A stretch of 64,000 nt of DNA from Sinosporangium siamense (GTDB taxonomy: Bacteria; Actinomycetota; Actinomycetes; Streptosporangiales; Streptosporangiaceae): positions 1 to 64,000 of the forward strand of contig NZ_BOOW01000034.1 in assembly GCF_016863435.1 (NCBI RefSeq), read 5' to 3'. Positions 1-8,657 of this stretch are shown here, piece after piece. Every line of letters begins with the position of its first letter. The first letter of the stretch is position 1. A model generated the notes under the pieces. That model was given only the letters and a program-made list of their open reading frames with translations. It had not been told where the DNA came from and made no database searches. Made by a program: the position numbers and the translations under genes.

Positions 1-2
1 CG

Positions 3-149
3 CTGGGTTGGATGATGCTCCACCGCCGACTGGCCCGCGATTACGAGACCCGGCCCGACAACACCGAAGCCATGACCCGTATCGCGTCGATCGACAACCT
101 CGCCCGGCGCATCACCGGCGAAACCACTCCAACCTGGCGAGACATATAA
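3..149 (+). mobile_element. IS5-like transposase, C-terminal end only (cut by window start)
   Basis: The frame entering from the left edge encodes the last 48 residues of a protein containing the motif RRLARDYE, which matches the region around the final catalytic Glu of IS5-family DDE transposases, followed by a short tail ending TWRDI. The stop is at 147-149. A perfect 12-bp palindrome (ACGATTAATCGT, 153-164) follows, then an AT-richer stretch up to the jetD stop at 189. The right end of the IS probably lies in 165-190, so the element appears to sit directly against the end of the Wadjet operon. The left part of the element and its terminal repeat are outside the window, so the family is assigned from the C-terminus only. 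Confidence 0.7.
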
Positions 150-188
150 CCGACGATTAATCGTGAACTTCGCTTTTCAGATGCCCTC

Positions 189-1349
189 TCAAGAGTCCCT
201 GATGGCCGACTGTACTGCTACGTTTGCAACACTCAAGGGAACGCGTTCCTGCTCGATTCGCCGGTGACCCCGCAGTGCCGGGTCCAGCAAGCGCTGATAC
301 ACCGCCCGCTCGGCGTCAGTCAGGTGTGGCAAGGGTTTGGGGACCCCGGGCTGTAGTGGCTTGCCATTGCGGTCGGTGTTGGTGCCGAAAGGTTCGTAGG
401 CGTCGTAGGTGGCCTGGTCCATGAGGATACTGGTGGCCAGGACTCCGTCGTCGCGCCAGCCGTTGAGGATCTCGAAGCCGTAGGCGTCGATATCGCCCCA
501 ATACAACAGGTGGCGTGCGCTGGTGAGCCAGCTGAAGGCCGCTGCGGCCTTGCCGCCGAACCCGTCCCCCTCCACAGCGATGCCACCAGGTAGCGGCGGA
601 AAGTGGATCGCGGTGTCCTTGTTCTCGGAGACGATCACGATGTCCGGCTGGTACGCCGGTGTGAACGTGTCGCCGACGGTCGCGCTGTCGTGGCGCCGCC
701 CGCCCGTCGCGCGGTGGCCGGGGTCGAGGTAGGTGAAGTGGATCCGTGACGGGTGGGCCGGCAGCAGGCCGAGGGTTTCCCGGCCTGCGAGGTTCAGGAT
801 CAGTGGCTGGTGGGTGTTGAGCCATTTGGCGTGGATGCCGGGGATGGGGACCTGCCGTGGGGTGTATCCGGAGGCGTCGTTGCGGGTGAACCAAGTGGCA
901 ACTTCCAGCAGCAGGGCGAAGTCGGTGTCGGTGTGGCCGTCCGCGGCGCGGATGATGCGTTGTGGTTCGGGCACGGCAGGAAAGACATCGGCGAGTAACG
1001 CTGCTCGGCGTCGGCCGCGTTCGAGTCGTTCGGCCCAGTCGCCGCCGACGACGACAGCGGCATCGTCGGCGGTGAAGATCTCCAGGTGGCTGGGTACGTC
1101 TTGGACGGTGGTGAAAACCTGCCGCGACGCGGTGTGCAGTCGGGCGGGGTGTTGCGCGGCCCAGTCGCGCCAGGTGCGGATCAGCGGGTGAATGATCTTC
1201 TGCCATCCACTTTCCAGTGCGTCCTTCTTGTCGGGCACGCTCAGCGGGAACTTGTGCGGCCACGCCTGGCCGACTCCGACGGCCTGGTCGTGCCAGGTGC
1301 TCTCCAGCCTTCGTCGGGCATCGGCGACAACCTGATCCGGAGTCTTCAC
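189..1349 (-). CDS. jetD: Wadjet protein JetD (DUF3322/DUF2220, TOPRIM nuclease)
   Basis: The 386-aa protein is the nuclease of type I Wadjet, which cleaves closed circular plasmid DNA after loop extrusion by the JetABC SMC complex (known for the family). The N-terminal half is the DUF3322 arm. The C-terminal half carries the TOPRIM signature: Glu242 in SENKD after a hydrophobic strand, and GDID at 285-288. A conserved RIEQE stretch at 364-368 lies close to the C-terminus. The catalytic residues are present and the length is normal, so the gene looks functional. It starts with GTG and overlaps the jetC stop by four bases (GTGA), so translation is coupled. The stop codon lies immediately beside the transposase end, so the last few residues may have been set by the insertion. 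Confidence 0.93.
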   Translation of the reverse strand: MKTPDQVVADARRRLESTWHDQAVGVGQAWPHKFPLSVPDKKDALESGWQKIIHPLIRTWRDWAAQHPARLHTASRQVFTTVQDVPSHLEIFTADDAAVVVGGDWAERLERGRRRAALLADVFPAVPEPQRIIRAADGHTDTDFALLLEVATWFTRNDASGYTPRQVPIPGIHAKWLNTHQPLILNLAGRETLGLLPAHPSRIHFTYLDPGHRATGGRRHDSATVGDTFTPAYQPDIVIVSENKDTAIHFPPLPGGIAVEGDGFGGKAAAAFSWLTSARHLLYWGDIDAYGFEILNGWRDDGVLATSILMDQATYDAYEPFGTNTDRNGKPLQPGVPKPLPHLTDAERAVYQRLLDPALRGHRRIEQERVPLSVANVAVQSAIRDS

Positions 1350-4300
1350 GCCGGCCCCTCATCGTCAGAGGTCTGCTGGGCAGGGGTCTGCCGACTCGGT
1401 TCGATCGCGTTGACCGACGAGTAGCCCTTGGGGCTCTTGACCATCAGCAGGACGCGGTCGGCGTGGGGCTCCAGCGAGGTGAACTTGTCGAACGGCGCCC
1501 CGATGATCAGCTGGAATCCCAGGCCCTTCCACGCATCGACTGAGCGGCCGGTGAACTCGCTGTCAGCTTTGACGAACCCTTCATCGAGGAACACCGGGGC
1601 GTAGCGGGGCCGGACGTTCTCGTCGTCGCCGAGTTGGAAGCGCAGCGCGGCCCCAACAATGAACGCGACCAGTTCCTGGGCTTCGCCTCCGGACTTTCCG
1701 CCGATCCTGTCGAAGGTGGCACGCTCGCGGCCTTCGGCATCGTAGGCGACGGCGGTGACGTTGATGTGCTTGCGGACGTCCAGGAAGTAGTCGCGGGTGT
1801 TCTTACCCCTTCCCTCGGGGCGGATCTGCTTCATGAATTGCTGAAGCCGGGCGAAGGCGGCTTGGACGTGGCCGTCGGTCATGCCGTCGACGTTCAGGCG
1901 CGCCAGGGCGTTGAGTTCGCGTTTGAACTTGGTGATGTCGTCGCGGTTCAGGATCCGTAGTTCGATCTTTAGTCGGTCGCGGCGCGCGCCGAAGGGCAGC
2001 CCGGCCAAAATGTTGTTGATGGGCGTGAGCCGATCGATGATCTCGTCGATGGCGTTGCCGAATGCTCCGGCGAGCGGGACAAGGTCTTGGCCGGACCAGT
2101 CAGTCAGGCGCCTGGTCCACTCCTCGCGACGTTTGTGCAGTCCGGTGGTCAGGATCCCGTCGAGGATCTTGCGGTAGGAGGGGTAGTCGTCGATGGAGTC
2201 GGACAGGTTCGGGTCGTTCCAGGTGTGCTGATAGTGACGGAACACCGTCTCCAGGGCCTGAGTGGCCTGCCGTGCCTTGGCTCGAGCGTCCTCGGCGGAT
2301 GCGGCCAGGCGCTTTTCGAGACGTTTGACGCCGGTGGTGAAGCCGTTGAGATCGTCGGCGGTGGCGACCTCGGCGAACTCTGTGTTCAGGTAGGCGGTCT
2401 GCTCGTCGGTGAGGGTGACCGCCTGCTGGGCGTTGATCCGATCGATGGCGCCACTGATGGCGTCTTTTCGTTCGACCAGCTCGCTCCACGCCTTGTCGAG
2501 CCCTGACATTCGGGTGTCGGCACTGTAGTAGGCCTTGTTCGCCTCCCCCAGTTCTCGCTCGACGCCTTCCAGATCGGTGCGGAGTTTGCGCAGCGTGTCG
2601 TCGACTTTGAGGATGTCCTCACGCAGCTGCTGCTTGGCCCGGATGTCGTTTTCGATGCCGTCGGGGTCGATGTCTCTGAAGCGGGCGACAGCTAGGACGT
2701 GGCCATGGGCCACGCGATCCTCGGCCAGTGCGTTGATCTTCCGGTCGGCATCAGCCAGCTTTTGATCATGATGGATCAGGATCTTCTCGATCTCCTCGAT
2801 GTCTTCGGCGATCTCGGCGAGGCGTTCGGTGTTGGTGAAGCCGATGACGTTAGGGGCACCTCGTTCGCCGTGGGCGCCGGAGGTGCCAGATCGGGTCTGG
2901 CCACTTGCGGTGACGCGAAGGCCGGGGCCGCGCAGGCCTTCCGGGCTGTCCACGCACAAGGCGTCGGTGTTGTCGGCGGTAAGGCGGTTCTGGACCCACG
3001 CGGTGAACGGGGAGTCTTTGTATTCGAGTTTCCCTGAGATCCGGTCGGGATGTCGGGTACGTGACCGTGCCGTGGCAGTCAGGTCGACGCCTTCGAAGCT
3101 GATCCGCCCTCGCAGCCGCAGCGGGTCGATGATCTTCGAGACATGGTCCAGCTGATCCGCGTCGACGAGCATGACCCTGGCCAGTCCGAACAAGGTGGTC
3201 TCGATGGCTTTGCGCCAACCCCGCTGATCGGGCGGGACGTCGATGAGTTCGCCGACGAACGGCAGCATCTCAGCATTGAGGTCGGTTTCTTCGGCGATCT
3301 GCATGCGGATCGCGTGGAGCTTGGGGTCCATACGGCCGGCGCGGCCAGACAGGGACTGTTGTTCCTCGAGCAGTTCACGTTTGAGCCCCAGCGGCTCGCG
3401 GGCTTCGTCTCTGATTGCGTCTCGCTCCTCGCGAGCGACCTTCGCGGCGTCTTCGTAGCCGTCCAGGAAGGCTGTGGCAGCGGTCTGCGTGCCAGCGAAA
3501 TCGGATTCGTCGGACAGTACCAGGTGTAGGCGCTGGGTGTTGGTGTTGAAGGTTTTCCGTCGTGACCGGGCAGCCTCGCGATCCTGTCTGAGTTGCTCAA
3601 TGGCCCGTTCCAGGCCGATGATCGTGGCGTTGGCTTCGTTGCCGCCCAGGTCGGCTTCTAGGTTGGTCTTGCGGCCGTTGAGCTCGATGCGCGAGTTCTC
3701 CGCTATGGCTTTGTCGGTCTTGGCTTCGCCGTGCAGGATGCGGTTCGTGGTCTCGGCCGTCTCCAGCAGCTTCTCCTCACACGTCAGCTTCCACAGCCCG
3801 AACGGGGAGTCGCCAGACATGATGTGGATGCCGAAGCCGTCGATGAGCCGGGCTTTGGCCAACTCGGCTTCACGGGTGTCGTTCAGCCCCGGGATCGGCT
3901 CCAGGACGCTGGCCTTGGCCTCCTCGGTGGCCATCGCTGTATGGGCGTCCTCCAGGTCGCCGAAGTGCTCCAGCGCCGCATCCGCTGCGGCATAGGTGCC
4001 GGGCAACTCCAGCACCATGGCGGTGTACAGGTCGTTGACGGAGCTGACCTGGTGGCCAGCTTGGATACGGGCCAGCAGCCGCAGCGCCCGGGCGCCATCG
4101 CCGCCGACGCCGATGCCCAGGCGGGTGAAGAACGCCTGCGAGAACGCGGCGTAGCTAGGGTGCATGCTCAGGTTCGGGAACGCGGCGGTCACTGAACGCT
4201 GATCGAACTTGTCGGCAGCGAACCGTTCCAGGGCACGCAGGTCGATGGCGCCGTCGATCGTGCACATCTTGCGGACCAGCTCACTGTCGCGCGCCGCCGA

Positions 4301-4756
4301 GCGCGGCACGTAGTACAGCCGCGCGACGGTGTAGCGCCGCTGCCTGTCATCGATGAACGTCAGCGCGATCGCGCCCCAGGTGGCGCTGTTTTGTCCCCGC
4401 AGCACCTGGTCGGCGAGTTCCCCGGTGGCGCTGTCCCGTCCGATGTCTTTCTTGCCGCGTAGGTACGACAGCAGGCTGCGCTGGTCCGCGCTGCGGGCCC
4501 GGCCGACGGTCGCGTCGTTGGAGGCCCCGTTGAACGGCACCGAGGAGTCCATTATCACGGCGATGTAGGCGTCCAGGAGCGTGGACTTGCCCGTGCCGGA
4601 CGCCCCTGACAGCAGCGTCGAGGTGGGCGAGAACGACACGCTGGCGTGGCCGGCGAACCCGCCCCAGTTGACCAGCTGAAGAGTCTCCACCTTCCACTGC
4701 GTGATGCCAGCGTCAGCCCCAGGGATGTAGAACATCGAGTCCTGATGCACATTCAC
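1346..4756 (-). CDS. jetC: Wadjet protein JetC (MukB-like SMC ATPase)
   Basis: The 1136-aa SMC-type ATPase is the motor of the Wadjet complex. The Walker A motif GASGTGKS is at 51-58. Long charged heptad-rich segments flank a central hinge-like region around residues 470-640. The ABC signature GKSGGE is at 1020-1025 and Walker B VFLDEGF at 1055-1061, with Asp1058/Glu1059. The motif order and size match JetC/MukB. It starts with GTG and overlaps jetB by GTGA. No zinc hook is visible, which separates it from the SbcC in this same window. All ATPase motifs are intact, so activity is expected. Confidence 0.93.
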   Translation of the reverse strand: MNVHQDSMFYIPGADAGITQWKVETLQLVNWGGFAGHASVSFSPTSTLLSGASGTGKSTLLDAYIAVIMDSSVPFNGASNDATVGRARSADQRSLLSYLRGKKDIGRDSATGELADQVLRGQNSATWGAIALTFIDDRQRRYTVARLYYVPRSAARDSELVRKMCTIDGAIDLRALERFAADKFDQRSVTAAFPNLSMHPSYAAFSQAFFTRLGIGVGGDGARALRLLARIQAGHQVSSVNDLYTAMVLELPGTYAAADAALEHFGDLEDAHTAMATEEAKASVLEPIPGLNDTREAELAKARLIDGFGIHIMSGDSPFGLWKLTCEEKLLETAETTNRILHGEAKTDKAIAENSRIELNGRKTNLEADLGGNEANATIIGLERAIEQLRQDREAARSRRKTFNTNTQRLHLVLSDESDFAGTQTAATAFLDGYEDAAKVAREERDAIRDEAREPLGLKRELLEEQQSLSGRAGRMDPKLHAIRMQIAEETDLNAEMLPFVGELIDVPPDQRGWRKAIETTLFGLARVMLVDADQLDHVSKIIDPLRLRGRISFEGVDLTATARSRTRHPDRISGKLEYKDSPFTAWVQNRLTADNTDALCVDSPEGLRGPGLRVTASGQTRSGTSGAHGERGAPNVIGFTNTERLAEIAEDIEEIEKILIHHDQKLADADRKINALAEDRVAHGHVLAVARFRDIDPDGIENDIRAKQQLREDILKVDDTLRKLRTDLEGVERELGEANKAYYSADTRMSGLDKAWSELVERKDAISGAIDRINAQQAVTLTDEQTAYLNTEFAEVATADDLNGFTTGVKRLEKRLAASAEDARAKARQATQALETVFRHYQHTWNDPNLSDSIDDYPSYRKILDGILTTGLHKRREEWTRRLTDWSGQDLVPLAGAFGNAIDEIIDRLTPINNILAGLPFGARRDRLKIELRILNRDDITKFKRELNALARLNVDGMTDGHVQAAFARLQQFMKQIRPEGRGKNTRDYFLDVRKHINVTAVAYDAEGRERATFDRIGGKSGGEAQELVAFIVGAALRFQLGDDENVRPRYAPVFLDEGFVKADSEFTGRSVDAWKGLGFQLIIGAPFDKFTSLEPHADRVLLMVKSPKGYSSVNAIEPSRQTPAQQTSDDEGPA

Positions 4757-5553
4757 GCTAGCGCCTCCATCTCCACCACGTCCTCCGCGTCCTCCACGTC
4801 TTGCGGGTCATCGTCGATGTCGGTGCCGAGGTCCTCGGCGGTCGTGCCCTGTCCACCGTTCTTGGCGATCAGCCACTCGTGCAGTTCGGCCAGCCGGGCA
4901 AGCGGCAGCAGGACGGCGATGACCGAGGAGATCCGCAGCCGGTCAACGTCGTTGGTCCGGGTCAGGACCCGGCTGGCGACCATGTTGTCGACAGCTTTCT
5001 CCGCGCGCCCCTTGTCTCGCGACCGGTCGGTGGCATGCGGTGGCCGGAAGGTGGCGATGTAGTCGAGCAGCTCCTGCCGCTCGACGGTGACGTCGTCGTG
5101 GCCGGCCTGCTGCTCGGCGCGGTGCCGGTGCCGCAGATATGCCAGCAGGATCGTCTCCTCGCGGGTGTAGGCGGTGTTCTGCAGCAGGGTCGGGAAGTCG
5201 GCGCCATCGGAGATGACTTTCCTCTTGTAGGCGACCTCGTGCTGCAGGTCCAAGTGCAAGTCGAGGAACATGTCGTTGAGCCGTGACTTGATCAGCTGGC
5301 TGTGTTCGCGAATGACGCGCCACTCGGCGGGGTTGCCTGTGGCAGAGACGAACTTGTTCCGCATAAGGCATACCAGCGCGCGCCGTTGCTCCAGCGACAG
5401 GCCGCCTTCGTCGCCGGAGAACAGGGCGAGGGTGGACCGGTCGGCGTCGCTGTCGTCGGCGAGATCCTCGCCTGTCGCCGAGAATTGCTCGTCGTATCCG
5501 CTCAGCGCTTCCTCGAGGCTGTCGTCGATCTCCGACGAATTGAGCTCAAGCAT
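4753..5553 (-). CDS. jetB: Wadjet protein JetB (DUF4194, MukE-like)
   Basis: The 266-aa MukE-like (kite-type, tandem winged-helix) subunit bridges the kleisin JetA and the SMC JetC. The protein has an acidic N-terminal tail, a helical core with the DUF4194 pattern (EQRRALVCLMRNKF; YTREETILLAYLRHRH) and a very acidic C-terminus. The reading frame is open further upstream, but the ATG at 5553 is preferred: it has AAGGA seven bases before it and overlaps the jetA stop by eight bases, whereas a longer start would run deep into jetA. It is the second gene of jetABCD. Confidence 0.9.
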   Translation of the reverse strand: MLELNSSEIDDSLEEALSGYDEQFSATGEDLADDSDADRSTLALFSGDEGGLSLEQRRALVCLMRNKFVSATGNPAEWRVIREHSQLIKSRLNDMFLDLHLDLQHEVAYKRKVISDGADFPTLLQNTAYTREETILLAYLRHRHRAEQQAGHDDVTVERQELLDYIATFRPPHATDRSRDKGRAEKAVDNMVASRVLTRTNDVDRLRISSVIAVLLPLARLAELHEWLIAKNGGQGTTAEDLGTDIDDDPQDVEDAEDVVEMEALA

Positions 5554-7057
5554 CAGTGATTCCTTCATCAGCTGCGGCGGCAAGTCGTTCGGCGTGGTGG
5601 GAGGACAGCAAAGCGGTAGGGGCCAGGAAGGTGCGGCGGTGCCCGTCAGGGCGGATGGCACGGAACTCCTCGGTGGTCCCGTCGGCGATGGAGGAGTCGT
5701 CGAGGCCGGAGAGTATGTGCAGAAGTCCCAGGATCTCCACCGGTCGGCGAAGATCTGTCGGGAGAGCGTTGAACACCTGTGCTGCGGTTGCCACGCCGGA
5801 CTCCATCAGCGCGTCGATGAGGGCGGCTCGCATCTGCTCTAGCGACGGGCCGCCCGCGGCCCTCAACTCCTCCACGCTCGGCGGGGCCGGAATGTCGTCG
5901 TCGGCCTGCCGCAGCGGAGGTGGTGGGGCGGCTGCGGCCGGGTCGTACATCTTCTCCCGCAAATGGCCGATCTTCGCCACCGGCGGCAGCAGGTCAACGT
6001 CGACCATCGATCTGGGCCCTGCTGTCTCCATCCAGGTCATCAACTCCCGCTGGATACCGCGAAGGACACGCTCCAACTCGCGCTCGGCGAGCGGGTCGTT
6101 GTTGACGATATGCTCCTTGAGGGTCTTGGACAGCCGGTGCCGCTGGTCCAGAACGTCCCTGGTGCCCTGGCGGATCACTGTAACCGTGCCCCGCAGCTCG
6201 GTCACGTCGCGCCCGTCCAGCGCCTCGGCAGCCGGGTGGCCGAGCAAGACCTGGATGTTCTCGCGCAGCTCGTTCATTAGCTCTGCGTCTCGCAGCAGCT
6301 CGAATGCGCCGTCGAAAGCCCGTCCCTCAGGGGTGGTCCGCAGTAGGCGGTCCTGGCTCTCCAGATACTCGTCCAGAACCTCGCCGACCACTCGCTCTTC
6401 GTCACGCAGGTCCCGCAGGATCTGGCGGTGCATATCAAGCATGGATTCCTCGACGCGTTTGAAGTCCGATGGCAGCTGGCCGATTAAGTCCATGAGGTTG
6501 GCGTATCCGTCGAGCATCCGATCCTCGGATGCGGCGGCCACGCCGCCGCCGCCGGCGATGCGGTCGCGCTCGACCTCCAACTCGCGGATCTGCGCGTTCA
6601 GGCGATCGACACGATCCTGGGGATCTGCCGAGGCCTCGGTCGCCCAGCGCCGGACCGTGTCCAGGATCATCGTCAGGCGGGACTCGGAGACCAGCGCCCG
6701 ATCTCGCGACAGGTTTTGAATCAGGTCGAGAGCTTCCAGTGACGACGATGTCAGCGAGTACACCAGGCTGCCGTCCGGGGCGTTGTCGCGGAACAGCCAC
6801 TGGTTCTTCACCCACGCGTTGCACAACACCCTGCCGCTCTCCGAGGCCGGCACCTCGATGCCTTCACCGAGCATCTCGCCGAGGTACGTGTCGACCTGCG
6901 TATGGAGGGCGTCCACCTGGATCGAACGCTGGTCTCGGGAGAACGCGCTGCGCAGCACAGCCACCCGGAACGCACCCCATTTACCATCAAGCAGCCTCAG
7001 AGTAGGGCGAGCTAGGGCATCTCCGGCACGTGCCAGTTCGCCGACAACGCCACTCAT
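5546..7057 (-). CDS. jetA: Wadjet protein JetA (DUF3375, MukF-like kleisin)
   Basis: The 503-aa first gene of the Wadjet operon is a kleisin that closes the JetC dimer. The N-terminus (ARPTLRLLDGKWGAFRVAVL, then the helical segment containing QVDALHTQVDTYL) is typical of DUF3375. A helical middle region holds several Leu-rich coiled-coil segments, and the C-terminal winged-helix-like part contains LPTDLRRPVEILGLLHIL. AGGTGG lies just upstream of the ATG. The three downstream genes overlap in series (8, 4 and 4 bases), so jetABCD is one transcript. About 250 bp separate it from the helicase gene upstream on the same strand. Confidence 0.92.
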   Translation of the reverse strand: MSGVVGELARAGDALARPTLRLLDGKWGAFRVAVLRSAFSRDQRSIQVDALHTQVDTYLGEMLGEGIEVPASESGRVLCNAWVKNQWLFRDNAPDGSLVYSLTSSSLEALDLIQNLSRDRALVSESRLTMILDTVRRWATEASADPQDRVDRLNAQIRELEVERDRIAGGGGVAAASEDRMLDGYANLMDLIGQLPSDFKRVEESMLDMHRQILRDLRDEERVVGEVLDEYLESQDRLLRTTPEGRAFDGAFELLRDAELMNELRENIQVLLGHPAAEALDGRDVTELRGTVTVIRQGTRDVLDQRHRLSKTLKEHIVNNDPLAERELERVLRGIQRELMTWMETAGPRSMVDVDLLPPVAKIGHLREKMYDPAAAAPPPPLRQADDDIPAPPSVEELRAAGGPSLEQMRAALIDALMESGVATAAQVFNALPTDLRRPVEILGLLHILSGLDDSSIADGTTEEFRAIRPDGHRRTFLAPTALLSSHHAERLAAAADEGITDA

Positions 7058-7310
7058 TCACCCACCTGCCATAGTTTTCGCACGGATTTCCTGTCGCAGG
7101 GTAAGTCACGCTCAAGACCGCATATCGATATGTCGCATTCGCTACGATTCACGATCAGCGAATGACGGATCTGTGGGAGCTGCGCCATCGTCGCTACTCG
7201 ATTCGGCCGGAATAGTGAGGCACGCCTATAGCTGCGGCCAATTGATTGAAGGCCCCGCGCCGACGGCGTGTTCTGCAGTACCGCGTTGGCTCCCCAGCGT
7301 GACATGGCTT
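7058..7310. promoter_or_regulatory. Intergenic region upstream of jetA
   Basis: This 253-bp gap lies between the SF1 helicase gene and jetA, which share a strand. It is AT-richer than the flanks and holds no convincing gene. It is the only space for a separate Wadjet promoter or for a terminator of the helicase unit. No clear -35/-10 pair or strong hairpin was seen. Confidence 0.4.
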
Positions 7311-8657
7311 CTACCCCGCCACGCGGTGCTGGGCGAGCTTGCTCAGCACCACCTGGTTGGCCTCCCAACCGTCGGGAAACTTCGCCTCGACCGACAGGTG
7401 TACCGGCTCGGTCGAAGCATGGCTGTCCAGCAGATCACTGACTCCAGTGCGTGCGACCACGATGCACGCCTGGCGGTGGCGAGAGGTGAGCACGCACAGC
7501 CGTCCCGCCTCCAGGTGGAACGTGCTCGCATCCCGGCGACCCGACAGCGGATGCACGACGATGACGACCTCGAACTCGCGGCCCTGCAATCGGTTGGCAG
7601 TGTCGACCGTCACTGCTGGCGCGGCGGAGTTACCGCTGAGGACGAGCGCGGCGCGCACCAGGTCGGCTTGGTCCCGGTGGGCTACTCCGATTGCCAGATC
7701 GCTGGCGTTCAAGGGCCGGCCGCTCGGATGGCGCTCGCACGTGCCGACCGCGCCGCGCTCCAGCAGGCGGGCTGCTAGGTTGGCGGCGGCCTGGATGGTT
7801 TCGGTGTCGGTGCGCGCGACATGACGGCGCGGTAGCTCGTGCAGCGCCCATCCGGTAGTGAACGCCATCTTCAGGGTCTCGTCCAGGTAGGTGTCGCCGA
7901 ACCCGGCGGTGCGGAACTCCAAGCCACGGACGTCCGGGCCGGTGCCAGCGCGGAAGCCTTCGAACGGGTAGAACGCCGCAGAGATGGTGGGTGCGGCCGA
8001 TGCCGGAAGTCGCCAGGAGACCGGTAGCCGATGTACAGGGATGCCCTTGTTGTGCTCCAGCATCACCGTCACCCCATTGAGCGTCGGGTCATGCGGCAAC
8101 CCAATCCACCGCTCGGTGCCAACGACGGTGAAAGGGTCCAGCTGTCCGGGATCACCGACGAACAAGCCGCGGTCGAACCGCTCGACGATCTGCAGCAACA
8201 TGTCCGAGCGCATCTGGTAGGACTCGTCCAGGATCGCCCAGCCGAACGTGCCGTCGCGGACCGTGGCCCACTTGGCTGAGGTGCCGACGATGATCTGGCA
8301 GCCGGCCAAGTCTCGCAGCGTGTTGCCGACGACGGTATTGAGCGGGTCGGATACGGCCGGCGGCGGGAGGTAACTGGAGGCGGACAGCCTGCCGATGGTG
8401 ACATTGGGGCGTGCGGCAGCCAGACGCACTATGAGGTCGTCGACCTGGTTGTTGGTCTGCGCAACGATGATCGAGTGCTCGGCACCATCGGCGAGTTCGC
8501 CGGCGGCGCGCACCACTAGGGTGCTCTTCCCAGCTCCCGGCGGGGAGTCAACGACCACCGCCTTGCGGCTGGTGTGGGATAGGTCGTCCATGATCGCGTT
8601 GATCGCCGTATCGGCGGCCGCGGCCGGGTCGAACGCCGCCACATGGTCAGTCTGCAT
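7311..8657 (-). CDS. Compact superfamily 1 DNA/RNA helicase (Upf1/Dna2-like core)
   Basis: The 448-aa protein is almost only a helicase core. Walker A SPPGAGKST is at 38-46, motif Ia-like AQTNNQVDDL at 66-75, motif II ILDESYQ at 142-148 (DES where DEA is usual), motif III GDPGQLDP at 168-175, motif IV SWRLP at 214-218, motif V TANRLQGREFE around 353 and motif VI TSRHRQA at 391-397. No nuclease domain or UvrD-type insertions are seen. The ATG overlaps the stop of the preceding gene by 11 bases and has GAGGAG upstream, so it is the last gene of a four-gene coupled unit with a RecB/Cas4-like nuclease. Inference: it supplies DNA unwinding to that nuclease, as in AddAB/AdnAB but on separate chains. 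Confidence 0.8.
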   Translation of the reverse strand: MQTDHVAAFDPAAAADTAINAIMDDLSHTSRKAVVVDSPPGAGKSTLVVRAAGELADGAEHSIIVAQTNNQVDDLIVRLAAARPNVTIGRLSASSYLPPPAVSDPLNTVVGNTLRDLAGCQIIVGTSAKWATVRDGTFGWAILDESYQMRSDMLLQIVERFDRGLFVGDPGQLDPFTVVGTERWIGLPHDPTLNGVTVMLEHNKGIPVHRLPVSWRLPASAAPTISAAFYPFEGFRAGTGPDVRGLEFRTAGFGDTYLDETLKMAFTTGWALHELPRRHVARTDTETIQAAANLAARLLERGAVGTCERHPSGRPLNASDLAIGVAHRDQADLVRAALVLSGNSAAPAVTVDTANRLQGREFEVVIVVHPLSGRRDASTFHLEAGRLCVLTSRHRQACIVVARTGVSDLLDSHASTEPVHLSVEAKFPDGWEANQVVLSKLAQHRVAG

